In this document: piece by piece, positions 12,801 through 22,900 of the stretch
How the letters are laid out: each line of letters starts with the position of its first letter
Position numbering within the stretch: position 1 is the first letter of the stretch
Assembly: GCF_932526225.1 (NCBI RefSeq)
Contig: NC_064042.1
Location: 9,830,540-9,894,539, forward strand
Direction: 5' to 3'
DNA from: Nematostella vectensis
Lineage: Eukaryota; Cnidaria; Anthozoa; Actiniaria; Edwardsiidae
DNA length: 64,000 bases
Notes under the pieces: model-generated
What the model was told of the DNA's origin: nothing
Seen by the model: only the letters and a program-made list of their open reading frames with translations
Databases searched by the model: none
Program-made: the position numbers and the translations under genes

Positions 12801-15800
12801 CAGCCTCACGTCACTAGCGCGCGACCAACGTCGATGTAGCTGATTGGCCCGTTCGTGCTCGCGCGTCTAAAAATAGCCTGATCCTAGGAAACGCCGTGAC
12901 ACATATATAATGCAGACGATTGCCCCTACTTATGAGCCCCTAACTACCCTACTTCCAGGCGTTCTAACCGGGTTTCCTGTGTTCATCTTAGTCACAGGTG
13001 TTCTTATCGGTTTTCCTGTGTTCAACCTATAGTCTCAGGTGTTCTTACCGGGTTTCCTGTGTTCAGCCTAGTCGCAGGCGGTCTTATCGGGTTTCCTGTG
13101 TACTACCCTACTTCCAGGTGTTCTTATCGGGTTTCCTGTGTACTACCCTACTTACAGGCGTTCTTATCGGGTTTCCTGTGTTCAGCCTAGTCGCAGGCGT
13201 TCTTATCGGGTTTCCTGTGTACTACCCTACTTCCAGGCGTTCTTACCGGGTTTCCTGTGTTCAACCTAGTCGCAGGCGTTCTTACCGGGTTTCCTGTGTA
13301 CTGACCTACTTCCAGGCGTTTTTACCGGGTTTCCTGTGTACTACCCTACTTCCAGGCGTTCTTACCGGGTTTCCTGTGTTCAACCTAGTCGCAGGCGTTC
13401 TTATCGGGTTTCCTGTGTACTACCCTACTTACAGGCGTTCTTATCGGGTTTCCTGTGTTCAGCCTAGTCGCAGGCGTTCTTATCGGGTTTCCTGTGTACT
13501 ACCCTACTTCCAGGCGTTCTTACCGGGTCTCCTGTGTACTACCCTACTTCCAGGCGTTCTTACCGGGTTTCCTGTGTACTACCGTACTTCCAGGCGTTCT
13601 TATCGGGTTTCCTGTGTAGTTCTACCCTACTTCTAGGCGTTATTACCGGGTTTCCTGTGTACTACCCTACTTCCAGGCATTATTTCCGGGTTTCCTGTGT
13701 ACTACCCTACTTCCAGGCGTTCTTACCGGGTTTCCTGTGTACTGCCCTACTTCCAAGCGTTCTTATCGGGTTTCCTGTGTAGTTCTACCCTACTTCCAGG
13801 CGTTCTTACCGGGTTTCCTGTGTACTACACTACTTCCAGGCGTTCTTACCGGGTTTCCTGTGTACTACCCTACTTCCAGGCATTATTTCCGGGTTTCCTG
13901 TGTACTACCCTACTTCCAGGCGTTCTTACCGGGTTTCCTGTGTACTACCCTACTTCCAGGCGTCCTTTCCGGGTTTTCCTGTCCTTGGAGATAAGCCGTG
14001 AAACAATTTGAGGGCTGGGGCGATCCTGTAACGTCAGAAGTTTAAGCCACCACAGGAAGCCCGATCATCAACCCGGGAAAGAACGCCTATCTATATACCT
14101 TATAAGAGATAATAATGCTACCGCCGTTCGAGCGGTGTTATCAAGACACTTCATGGTCTATTCACAGGTTCCTGCTTCGAAATGTTTTTCAAGGTTGAGA
14201 AGAACCCTGTAAGCTACCAGTGTTTCTGTTAGTAGTGAATCCTCAGGCGGCCCAAGCTCTAGGCCTGTCTAATAAAAAAATGTTAATAGAATAAACTTGT
14301 CCTTTTGGGTTCCACTGTATTTTGTATCTGATCTCGTGACTATTTCACATTCCACACGCTCGCGCAACCCGTCACTGTTCCTTGCTTACACAGCCCGAGC
14401 GAAGTGTGGCGACTCTATCTCTCTGTATATAACAAAGTTTATCATTAGTATACCTAGACAGACCTACGCTTGGGCCGCCTGTGGCCAATCCTAACCAGTA
14501 TACCGTTGCTAGGTGATACCAGCATCCTCGTTGCTCATTTGTACATATCCGCCTAATTCCGTTGCTAGGTGATGCTGAAAGATCTCCATGCCAACATAAA
14601 GGAGGAATACCACAGTGCCCCTGGACTTGCCATGCTGTTTGATCGCTCTGGCGGAAAGCTCACGCCCAAGATGAGTGAAGTGATTGCTAACGCTGAGATC
14701 AAGGACGTGCATATCAAAGAGCTTATCAATGAGGTAGGAGAAACACTTGAAAGCTAAATAACTTTAGGATACATCCCCGATCAGTCCGCCCTGAGAAACC
14801 CTCGGTCAGCAAAATTCCGTACTGACAACCCTCTGGTAGCTAGATACCGTACTGACAAGCTCCCGGTAGCTAAAAACCGTACTGTCAAATCCCCGGGCAG
14901 CTAAATACCGTACTGATACACCCCTGTTCAGCTTAATACCACAAACCTCCTGTATACTACTGAATATCGAGTCTAAAGCAGTATTAGAGATGCCAATTAC
15001 AGTAGTGATAATAAAAAAAGCCACCTTCAGAACCAGAACAAGCGCTTAATAAAGGTTTGCCGTTGGTTAAGAGCAGAGTTTTCGTGCCATGGCACCTGGG
15101 TTATGGTAGCCTGCGAAACAAGCTCTCGAAAAGCGACCCAGAAAAGCTACCGCATGCCGCATGAAGCCCTCGGCCAAAAATTTCATGCAACTAAGCTCAT
15201 CTAACAGGTATTTGTCAAATGCGAAGAGGAGTGCCAGGGGGGTAATGGAACAGGTTAATGGAGTTACCTAATAGGAAAAGAGTTCTCATTTAAGACGTGT
15301 TTTAAAGTGAATAAGTGGCTGGCCAATTAACCTTAACCCTGGGCGCTCAGGCTAATTTCAAACGTCGTTATCCATTAGCCGTATTCAATGCAAATACGTA
15401 TGCAAATGGTCGAGTCGATTGCTTCATCTTCATTTTCAAGCCTTTGCATTGAATAAAGCTCATGGATAATACGACGTTTGAACTAAGCCTCATGCAAGCA
15501 TTAATTCGACTTCTTATTGTGCACAGATCCGCGCCATGTGGGACGAGTGGGACCTGCGCGAGGGCGGCGAGCGTGACGACTGTCTCGAGTTTGACTCGTT
15601 TTATAGCGGCTTTATGGCGCCATACTTCGGATGCTACCGGTGCGACGAGACCAAGATGGCACTCAAATGCATCGACATGGACAAGGACGACAAGGTGGAC
15701 TGGAACGAGTTCGTGACTTATCTCAAGTGGGCTGGGCACCAGTACCCGCAGGTAATTATGCATTATGGGAAGGGCTAGGCTGACAGAAACGAGTGCACGA

Positions 15801-16903
15801 CTTACGTCAAGTATAGTGGGGCACCAGTTACACGAATTTCTGCAAGTTTACTTGAAAGTTCTTGACTTGACATTGAACTGTTCAATGAGGGTAAACAAAA
15901 GAGAAAAACGGTTTTTGGTGTCATAGTAATTGGCGGTTGCCAATTGGAATTGGCTGACCGACTTACGACGGTCACATTGTGAAGTTCCAGAAAATATTTA
16001 TACTCCCCCCCATGGAGGGGATTGGAAATTCCGGGGGGATGGGGGAGTCAAACTCCCGGGGGGGGGGGGGAATGCCCTTTTCCTTAACAGTTACTGTATT
16101 TTTTTTTCTCCGACCCCCTCCATGGGGGGGATAGATATTTTCTAGAACTACACATCATAAAAACACATCATTCAAAATTTGAGAATAGAGATGTATTCGA
16201 ATATGAAGTGGCACTGCTTTAAAATTAAATTTTTTTTCGCATCGCAATATATACCCAAATCATGAATGTTTCTTATGATAAAATGCGTACTTAACGACCT
16301 TCAACTCAATATATCCTCCATCGCTTGAAAACCATACTTCTCAAAAGAAGAAGTCTAAGCTTATCCCATGCTCGGTACGTAGGCTTTTAGCATTACTGAC
16401 CTTGCAAACTAAGTCCCAGCAAGGCCGCCGTGGCGCGTGTGACGTCACACGCTCAGAGCCTAAATACTGTGATATGTGTGTTTATTAGGTTGAGAACTCA
16501 CACGCTCAGAGCCTAAATACTGTGATATGTGTGTTTATTAGGTTGAGAACTCACACGCTCAGAGCCTAAATACTGTGATATGTGTGTTTATTAGGTTGAG
16601 AACGCACACGCTCAGAGCCTAAATACTGTGATATGTGTGTTTATTAGGTTGAGAACGCACACGCTCAGAGCCTAAATACTGTGATATGTGTGTTTATTAG
16701 GTTGAGAACTCACACGCTCAGAGCCTAAATACTGTGATATGTGTGTTTATTAGGTTGAGAATGCAGAACAGCTACTGTCAACTGCGTTCCGTAAAGGTCT
16801 CATCCCAGCCATGCAGGACGAGGTCATAAAGCAGAAACTCAATGACTTACCGAAGCTCGAAGGGGGAGAAATGGATGACGACGACGACGACATCTATGAC
16901 TAA
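6672..16903 (+). CDS. DRE-TIM (HMG-CoA lyase/isopropylmalate synthase-like) barrel plus EF-hand protein, 9 exons
   Basis: Exons: 6672-6851, 9202-9520 (end uncertain), 9840-10012, 11077-11330, 11982-12145, 12389-12527, 14569-14733, 15527-15751, 16754-16903; about 588 residues. The ATG at 6672 opens a basic helix followed by 'DIFVLDNTLRETT' (Asp about residue 35). This matches the metal-binding D-x-T-L-R-E strand of HMGL-like barrels. Exon 4 has 'LLVHVHEQWG', the HxH metal pair (about 255/257), then 'AGLSKEGASMGH', like the Gly-rich loop of that family. After about 100 helical residues, exon 8 holds a canonical EF loop 'DMDKDDKVDWNE' with acidic residues at positions 1, 3, 5, 9 and 12. The tail is 'MDDDDDDIYD'. 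All splice phases agree except exon 2 to exon 3. Family membership is inferred from motifs; substrate and cell location are unknown. I do not recognise a named animal protein with this architecture. Confidence 0.8.
7317..7698 (+). repeat. Tandem duplication, 191 bp x 2
   Basis: Two near-identical copies lie back to back at 7317-7507 and 7508-7698. Both begin catgtcaactaatgagattg, and they differ at only a few positions. They lie in intron 1 of gene 1. The high identity suggests a recent event. Confidence 0.9.
9202..9520 (+). CDS. Gene 1 exon 2: barrel strands 2-4
   Basis: The acceptor gcgttcag|GTAAAG is in phase 0 with exon 1. The product, about 106 residues ('GFEHMIVASFNHMTRLGD', 'ADLIPVGMRKMKELGIGN'), has the alternating strand-helix character of a TIM barrel. 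The only GT donor before the stop at 9529 is at 9521, which leaves phase 1, whereas exon 3 needs phase 2. A GC donor, an unseen microexon, or a one-base sequence error would explain the mismatch. Confidence 0.7.
9840..10012 (+). CDS. Gene 1 exon 3: barrel middle
   Basis: This exon lies between ctgttctag and gtaaaaat. The frame beginning at 9841 reads 'FRWIRANLNSKDPKIFVN' then 'LRDFYDAINKRPRRILKV'. It ends with phase 1, and exon 4 supplies the two missing bases to give Gly. Its frame is fixed by exon 4, so the phase conflict with exon 2 lies upstream. Confidence 0.72.
10100..10510 (+). repeat. Dispersed element in about 4 tandem copies of roughly 100 bp
   Basis: Each unit has a G-run, then gcgcagtcataggtatcata, an aagcatagtatttgaag part, and ccttaataagaaatgaccca. 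A further single copy of the same sequence occurs far away at about 57870-57955, also after a G-run. It is therefore a dispersed family that has tandemly expanded in intron 3 of gene 1. Confidence 0.85.
11077..11330 (+). CDS. Gene 1 exon 4: HxH metal-binding strand of the barrel
   Basis: This exon encodes 84 full codons between ttacag and GTAACG. It contains 'HLLVHVHEQWGMQDVTQ', matching the family strand where two His ligands coordinate the metal (H-x-H-N/D-x-x-G in relatives). 'LANGANGIWAGLSKEGASMG' follows, equivalent to the 'G-A-d-G-v-x-g-s-v-x-G-x-G' loop. This exon is the strongest evidence for HMGL-like membership. Confidence 0.8.
11588..11900. repeat. ATC/CAT microsatellite, degenerate
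   Basis: A CATCAT-rich simple repeat with interruptions fills much of intron 4 of gene 1, just before the exon 5 acceptor at 11981. Confidence 0.9.
11982..12527 (+). CDS. Gene 1 exons 5 and 6: post-barrel helical region
   Basis: Exon 5 is 11982-12145 (phase 0 in, phase 2 out). Exon 6 is 12389-12527 (completes a Ser codon, phase 0 out at GAG|GTGAGT). They encode 'NCEELRNAAIAVTRIVTGQD' and 'ALRLKRLFGEDPQFTEGQGE', a mostly helical stretch after the barrel. I recognise no separate domain. Confidence 0.75.
12945..13985. repeat. 40-bp minisatellite in intron 6, about 26 copies
   Basis: The unit combines ggcgttcttaccgggtttcc with tgtgtactaccctacttcca. A variant unit with 'gttcagcctagtcgcaggcg' alternates irregularly in the left half. 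The long plus-strand frames here (40-residue period) are by-products, because real exons flank the array at 12527 and 14569. Confidence 0.93.
14569..14733 (+). CDS. Gene 1 exon 7: degenerate EF-like helical segment
   Basis: This exon encodes 55 codons between gttgctag and GTAGGAG, phase 0 at both ends. It contains 'LFDRSGGKLTPKMSEVI', which has an EF-hand feel (helix, D-x-S-G-G-x-L, helix). It lacks the acidic ligands, so calcium binding here is unlikely. Confidence 0.7.
14790..14940. repeat. About 32-bp tandem repeat, 4-5 degenerate copies
   Basis: The core 'cggtagctaaataccgtactgac' occurs as variants four to five times (split here as cggtagctaa and taccgtactgac). It lies in intron 7 of gene 1, just after the exon 7 donor. 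Confidence 0.8.
15349..15490. mobile_element. Palindromic MITE-like element, family A copy 1
   Basis: The left arm aggctaatttcaaacgtcgt is matched at the right end by the inverse of acgacgtttgaactaagcct, and the arms continue inward about 50 bases. A second copy lies at 21199-21341 in the DOCK gene. It has no coding capacity, so it is inferred to be a non-autonomous inverted-repeat element. I did not find a clear target-site duplication. Confidence 0.7.
15527..15751 (+). CDS. Gene 1 exon 8: EF-hand calcium-binding domain
   Basis: This exon encodes 75 codons between gtgcacag and GTAATT, phase 0 at both ends. 'DMDKDDKVDWNE' is a complete 12-residue EF loop with Asp at 1, 3, 5 and 9 and Glu at 12, flanked by helices ('ETKMALKCI', 'FVTYLKWAG'). 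An upstream 'EFDSFYSGF' helix suggests a degenerate partner EF-hand. Binding of one Ca2+ is inferred from these residues. Confidence 0.85.
15983..16149. mobile_element. Inverted-repeat element with C/G-run arms
   Basis: The arm agttccagaaaatatttata plus a C-run and 'catggagggg' is mirrored at the right end by 'cccctccatgg', a G-run and 'atagatattttctagaact'. The arms are about 35 bp around a G-rich centre. It lies in intron 8 of gene 1. Confidence 0.65.
16447..16766 (+). repeat. 53-bp array carrying the exon 9 splice acceptor, 6 copies
   Basis: Units begin near 16447, 16500, 16553, 16606, 16659 and 16712. Each contains cctaaatactgtgatatgtg followed by tgtttattag|gttgagaa, which is the acceptor and first codons of exon 9. 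The last unit runs into the coding sequence. The units are almost identical. Confidence 0.9.
16754..16903 (+). CDS. Gene 1 exon 9: C-terminus with acidic tail
   Basis: The acceptor gtgtttattag|GTTGAGAATG is in phase 0 with exon 8. It encodes 49 residues ending 'GGEMDDDDDDIYD' and TAA at 16901. The acceptor and the first exon bases are the last unit of a six-copy 53-bp tandem array, so five near-identical acceptors lie just upstream. Confidence 0.8.
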   Translation, partial: VENAEQLLSTAFRKGLIPAMQDEVIKQKLNDLPKLEGGEMDDDDDDIYD

Positions 16904-17048
16904 CAGGATCGATAATAGTTCGGTAGACCTCTATGGTGTACTAGATAAATGCTAATCGGTATGTATCTTTGCCAATAGCAGATTTGCGATAGCTTGGTTA
17001 ATTAATAGAAGGGAATTCAAACCACAGCCGCCTTGTGAATTACCCTAA

Positions 17049-17159
17049 AATAAAAAAAAAATGCTGCTCTAATGCTGATAAAGTGTTTTGATATGTTGGG
17101 TGTAAAAGGAGACTTGTATGGGGTGTATATTGACAAAAAAGGGCGTAAATAAAAATAAA
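17049..17159 (+). promoter_or_regulatory. Candidate poly(A) signals of gene 1
   Basis: AATAAA hexamers occur at 17049, 17148 and 17154, which is 146-256 bases after the gene 1 stop codon. These are the natural candidates for 3' end formation. No transcript evidence is available. Confidence 0.5.
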
Positions 17160-17480
17160 CACAGGGTTAGAAATCTTAGTAATCTTGTTTATGTACCTTC
17201 ATACGGCGTCCAGAGACCAGGATTCAACCATACATACGTTACCCATGAACCACTGCGGGTAACGAAACATTGATTTGCGGTTCCACCCTTTTAAAAAAAC
17301 CCAAATTCATTAGACGGGAATGCAAAGAAGCTTATTTGTTATATTTTCCTAGAGTCCCTGAAAACAACACTCTGATTGCGTAAGAGAATTCAACTTTTAT
17401 TATACAAATCCACCACAGCTAGACCGCAAATCTGGGATAGCCCTGATCCATTACACAACAAATACAAACATCTTGAGACT

Positions 17481-17861
17481 AGGCTCGGTTTCCAGCCGTG
17501 GCTGTTTCGATGCGCCCGCGATCCTCTCCTATTCCAAGGCTGGGCGCTGGGTACGAGACTTTGTCTGGATTAGCCAATCAGAAACTTACATTAGCATAAT
17601 GTAAATACATTAGCATAATTACCACGCTTAGAGTTCAAAATGGCGGCCGGAGGGTTCGCGAAAGTGTTCAACTCATAGTTAGAAAAGTTCGGTTAGGAAG
17701 ACTGTAAGGCCCCAGCAAAAACTTGCCGTGAAAGAGCTCTCTTTTTGGCAGGAAAACCCAGAGTCCGCACATCACGCATAATTATCTCAGTTACGATGTG
17801 ACGTCACGAACAGGAGTCAGTGTAGGAGAGCGCGACGTAACCACGGCTGGAAACCGAGCCT
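17481..17861. mobile_element. Inverted-repeat element, about 380 bp
   Basis: The left arm aggctcggtttccagccgtgg is mirrored at the right end by ccacggctggaaaccgagcct. Weaker complementarity continues inward ('cgcgatcctctcct' against 'aggagagcgcg'). It has no coding capacity. Confidence 0.7.
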
Positions 17862-19647
17862 TGTTCAAATGACTTCGGGCTACCTGTGGCTGCGAGAGCG
17901 TATTGTGAGCACTCAGTTTTAGCAGACAACAACTCTTTACATTTATTTCGATATGATGAACTTTACAAAAAATACTTCCTTTGATATTAACAAAATAGAA
18001 AAAAAGTTGCAATTACAACATTTATTCCTAATTAACATTTCTATATTGCTATTGAAAAACATTATTCTCCCTCTAAAAATTGTGGCGCAAAATTTGCCAT
18101 TCAATTATTTACCCTTTCAAATGCGCTTACTTCCAACGCAACGACGCGTACATGGCAGAATCAGTTACATTTGAATTATCCAATTCGGCATAAACGAAAT
18201 GAACCGTATATGGACCCACCCTATCCCATACGGTATTTATTTCTATTTGTTTACTTAAATACGGCGATATATTCTATCAATGCCAGAATGAACCTCAAAA
18301 GGTTTTCAAAAGGCCCAGAGTGTTTGAACGGTGATGTGACTCGAGCAAAATAGAATAAAGGATCATAGCTTTGAAACTTTGAAGTGCGTTGATCCGACTT
18401 GCGTGACGGGATAGGGTATAAAACCCAATGCAAATTTCAGTAGAAAAAAAAAAACAGTGAAATTCACCCTACAATAAAAACGGCTAAATTAATATTTCTA
18501 ACGTATCAACAAATACACGAAAAGTTATATATTGCCAAAGTAATGAGTTTAAACCATTAAAAACAAAAACAAAATAAAAGTGTCACGCACGTGGACCGAC
18601 GGACATCATCCGAGCGCTCACGAACCAACCAATGCATTACGCCAAGACACCGTGTTAGTACTTCATATAAGGTTAGGATAAGGGAGATAATGCGAGTTAA
18701 TAGAGTACTAACCCACTTACAGACTAAGTAAAACCCAATAGAACTCAACAGACGATGTGCGTGGGTTTAATTGCTAAAATGGTGTGTCGAAAGTGGACAC
18801 TTCACACGAACATTGACCTTCTCTCTAGGAATCTTGCTCTCAAAACCAGACGCTCCTTTTGCTTTAGTTGAAACGCGTCTCGTTTTATAAAAAAAAAGAC
18901 TTCGCACAGTACTAATCAGCCTATGGGCTATAGTACAGCCGTATATTGGGTCCTTTAAAGAGCCTTTGTCACTCACGCCTTTGTTGTTGTTTCAATTCAT
19001 CATTGGAAGACAGATCAAGTAAAGAAAACTAAAAAGAAAATTAAAAAAAAAAACATTTACCAAACTCACTCGGATAGCTCAATAGCTTTGTCATATCAGC
19101 TTTATTGCACTGTTTAGACCTTCTACTCTCGAAAACAACAACTCAATATTTCTGTGAAGGGCATACCCTTAAAACTGTGTCACGACCACCGTTCAAAGTC
19201 CACACACTAGTGTTAAATAGACGCGGTGTTGCCTTTTTTCACCAGTGACAGGGAATAAAATCAGGTAAAACGTTTTTTCGGTCTGAAAAGGTCATGTACC
19301 AACTGCCTGGAAAAGGAATCTTTGATCGATTGATCGTTCCTGGTATTGGTGACAGTCACGAGCTCTCCGACGGCTCGGTGTCACGTTTAACGCGGGGCGG
19401 TACATAGAAGAGACCAGCGGCGCCAGCGAGTATCAAGTCACCGACCAGCGGTGTTGACCATTTTGCGCATGTCCCCTTGTTCTATCATCTCATGGTAAGG
19501 CCGAGAGAGGTGACACTGTTACCTTGCTTGAGCATACTGGAATTCTGTGCGCAAGGACAGACGGTGTTAAAAGTAATTGCCTCCATCGTGTGACTAGTAT
19601 TATTACTACGGCAAGATATCATTCGTTAAAATGTGAGATTCTAGAAA

Positions 19648-19830
19648 ACACTCAGACCCAACACCATCCTACGAATTTCCTGGATTTAAGACCCAACCCC
19701 ATTCCAGGAATTTCCTGGACATCAGACCCAACAACATCCTAAGAACTTCCTGGACTTCAGACCAAGACTCATTCCAAGTATTTCCTGGACTTCAGAACCG
19801 ACCCCATCCCCAAAATTTTCTTGGCTTCAA
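19648..19830. repeat. About 37-bp tandem repeat, 4-5 copies
   Basis: The motif 'gacccaacaccatcctacga' followed by 'atttcctggacttca' repeats with variation across this stretch. Confidence 0.8.
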
Positions 19831-19975
19831 CTCCTAGGACCTTGGATAATGTCCTAATGCTGATAGTGCTGACGAAAATGACGATTGTAATTATGATGAC
19901 GCGACAGTGGTTGTCACGATATTACTCTTCGTGACGTCAATAGGTGGCTATAGTAATTGATATTCTAATGTTTAC

Positions 19976-22900
19976 CTCCTCGTCGATGTACTTCGCTAGC
20001 TCTGTTCTCAGCAGTCCATATTTCTCCTTCATATCGTCGTGGTACATACGCTGGTCTTCTTTAATCAACTGGTTATTGATCTCTAGCGCTTTACCGCAGA
20101 ACTTCAGAAATTCCCTAGAGAAAAAGCAACGTCGTGTTACATTTCAAACAATTTGTACCTCGCTGTTTGCTTCGACAACGTTTACTTTGGAAAAGGCTGT
20201 ACTTCCTCACTTGAAAAATCAAGCTGCTAAAAAAAAAAACCACCCCTCTCCGGAAAGCACCAACTTTACCCACCAGTATACGGCTGCTCGAAGTGTCCTT
20301 CCACCAGAAAGCCCGTACCCCCCCCCCCCCCCCCCCCCCAAGAAAGCACCGCCTTAACCCACCTGTACACATTCTGTAGCCGCTCGATGTGTTTGCCTGG
20401 ATGCTTGTGACACACAGTCTTGTCCAGGAAGGCTTGGGCGTACGCTAGAGGCCCAGCGTTAACCTGCAAACCGGCATAAATACACGCAATATTATACCAT
20501 TTATCATAGAGCTACTTTGCTTCGCACACTCTAACCCAGGGGATGTACGCCCTAACTCAGAGACAACCCAACACAAGTCAATCTCTATCCCAGGGCATGT
20601 ACGCCATAACTCAGAGACAACCCAACACAAGTCAATTTTTTATAACAGGTTAGTCATTAAACAAGTCGGTAAGCCAGGCTGAAATACAAAATTCTAAAAG
20701 AGAATATTAAAATTTTGATTTTCTTCATTGCTGGGAGATCTTAAAGGTTCCTTTTGTATTAGAACCTGTTCCAAGTTTTAGGCTAAATAGTTTTTAATGG
20801 GAGTCTAAATTGGTATTTTTAGGTTTTTAACAAGTTCTTTAATTCTAGGTTCTTATAAACGGGTAAGTACTGTACTCTAATCCCCGGGGCTGTACACCTC
20901 CCTCAGAAACAACCCCAAACAAGCTCATATCCTATATTACTATAAATCCACTCGCATACTATCACAAATCTCGTAATTTGATTGGTTCCCGTACTCACTT
21001 TCTATTGAGCCATAGATAGTGAGTAGCGAAAAAGCCAGTTTTTTCGCTCCAATAGCGGTTATTTATTACTGAGAATTATTAAAATCGTAATTTTTAAGGT
21101 AGCATGTGAGTGGATTTATACTAAAACAATTACGCGCCACGCACTACGCGCCTCGTTGACTATCTATTGACTCATAGAAAACTGGAACTCGTAGTCTAAG
21201 GCTAAGTTCAAACGTCGTATTATCCATGAGCCGTACTCAATGCAAATGCATACAAATAAATCAAGTCAATTGTTTGATCTCCATTTGCATGCATTTGCAT
21301 TGAATACGGCTCATGGAAAATATTACGTTTGAACTTAGCCTAATTGTTAAATAAAGTAGTCACTCAAACAAGAAATTGCCTGTATGACAACTTTATCATC
21401 ATAACATAGCCTTATCAGTTATGGCAACTCAGCGGGGTCTCCTCGTGGCCATGCGCACGCATATTTACCTGTACACTGACGCTGCCCTGCAGCACGAGTT
21501 GCAGCCTCTTCATGTCGGGTGGGGACTGGGTGGTGACTTGCTCCAGTTCCTTTACCTTGTTTTGCATCTCATCATACGCGACCTGAGACACCGACAACGA
21601 ATAGCGTGCTTAGTCAATTGAATATTTACCCACGTAACGCATACCATCATACGCGACCTGGGACACCGACAACGAATAGCGGGTTTAGTCAATTGAATAT
21701 TTACCAACTTAACGCATACCATCATACGCGACCTGAGACACCGACGACGAATAGAGGGTTTAGTCAATTGAATATTTACCCACGTAACGCATACCATCAT
21801 AGGCGACCTGAGACACCGACAACGAATAGCGGGTTTAGTCAATTGAATATTTACCCACTTAACGCATACCATCATACGCGACCTGAGACACCGACAACGA
21901 ATAGCGTGCTTAGCCAATTGAATATTTACCCACATAACGCATACCATCATAGGCGACCTGAGACACCGACAACGAATAGAGGGTTTAGTCAATTGAATAT
22001 TTACCCACGTAACGCATACCATCATAGGCGACCTGGGATACCGACGACGAATAGCGTGCTTAGTCAATTGAATATTTACCCACGTAACGCATACCATCAT
22101 AGGCGACCTGAGACACCGACAACGAATAGCGGGTTTAGTCAATTGAATATTTACCCACGTAACGCATACCATCATATGCGAACTGAGACACCGACAACGA
22201 ATAGCGTGCTTAGTCAATTGAATATTTACCCACGTAACGCATACCATCATAGGCGACCTGAGACACCGACAACGAATAGAGGGTTTAGTCAATTGAATAT
22301 TTACCCACGTAACGCATACCGTCATAGGCGACCTGGGACACCGACGACGAATAGCGTGCTTAGTCAATTGAATATTTACCCACGTAACGCATACCATCAT
22401 AGGCGACCTGGGACACTGACAACGAATAGCGTGCTTAGTCAATTGAATATTTACCCACGTAACGCATACCATCATAGGCGACCTGGGACACCGACAACGA
22501 ATAGCGGGTTTAGTCAATTAAATATTTACCCACGTAACGCAGACCATCATACGCGACCTGAGACACCGACAGCGAATAGCGTGCTTAGTCAATTGAATAT
22601 TTACCCACGTAACGCATACCATCATACGCGACCTGGGACACAGACAACGAATAGCGGGCTTAGTCAATTGAATATTTACCCACGTAACGCATACCATCAT
22701 ACGCGACCTGAGACACCGACAACGAATAGCGGGTTTAGTCAATTGAATATTAACCCACATAACGCATACCATCATAGGCGACCTGGGACACCGACAACGA
22801 ATAGCGGGTTCAGTTATTGAATATTTACCCGCCTAACGCATAGGATTAAATAACGATGGTCAAGATGAAGACGGTGATGATGCCAATGGTTATGGCGGTG

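Larger units (their letters stand above)
16904..19975. other. Intergenic region between convergent genes; no gene seen
   Basis: Gene 1 ends at 16903 on the plus strand and the last resolved DOCK exon ends at 19976 on the minus strand. The region is AT-rich. It holds an inverted-repeat element (17481-17861) and a short tandem repeat (19648-19830). The terminal DOCK exon and 3' UTR probably lie in it but I could not place them. Confidence 0.6.

Noticed and set aside
12998-14011. Repeat-protein frames of 82-212 codons
   Set aside because: This is the 40-bp minisatellite inside intron 6 of gene 1, bounded by well-supported exons in a different frame.
21552-22820. Open frames of 404 (plus) and 321 (minus) codons with 25-residue repeats
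   Set aside because: The 75-bp unit is a multiple of 3 and is a copy of an intron-exon junction. Only the last 114 bases on the minus strand are real exon.
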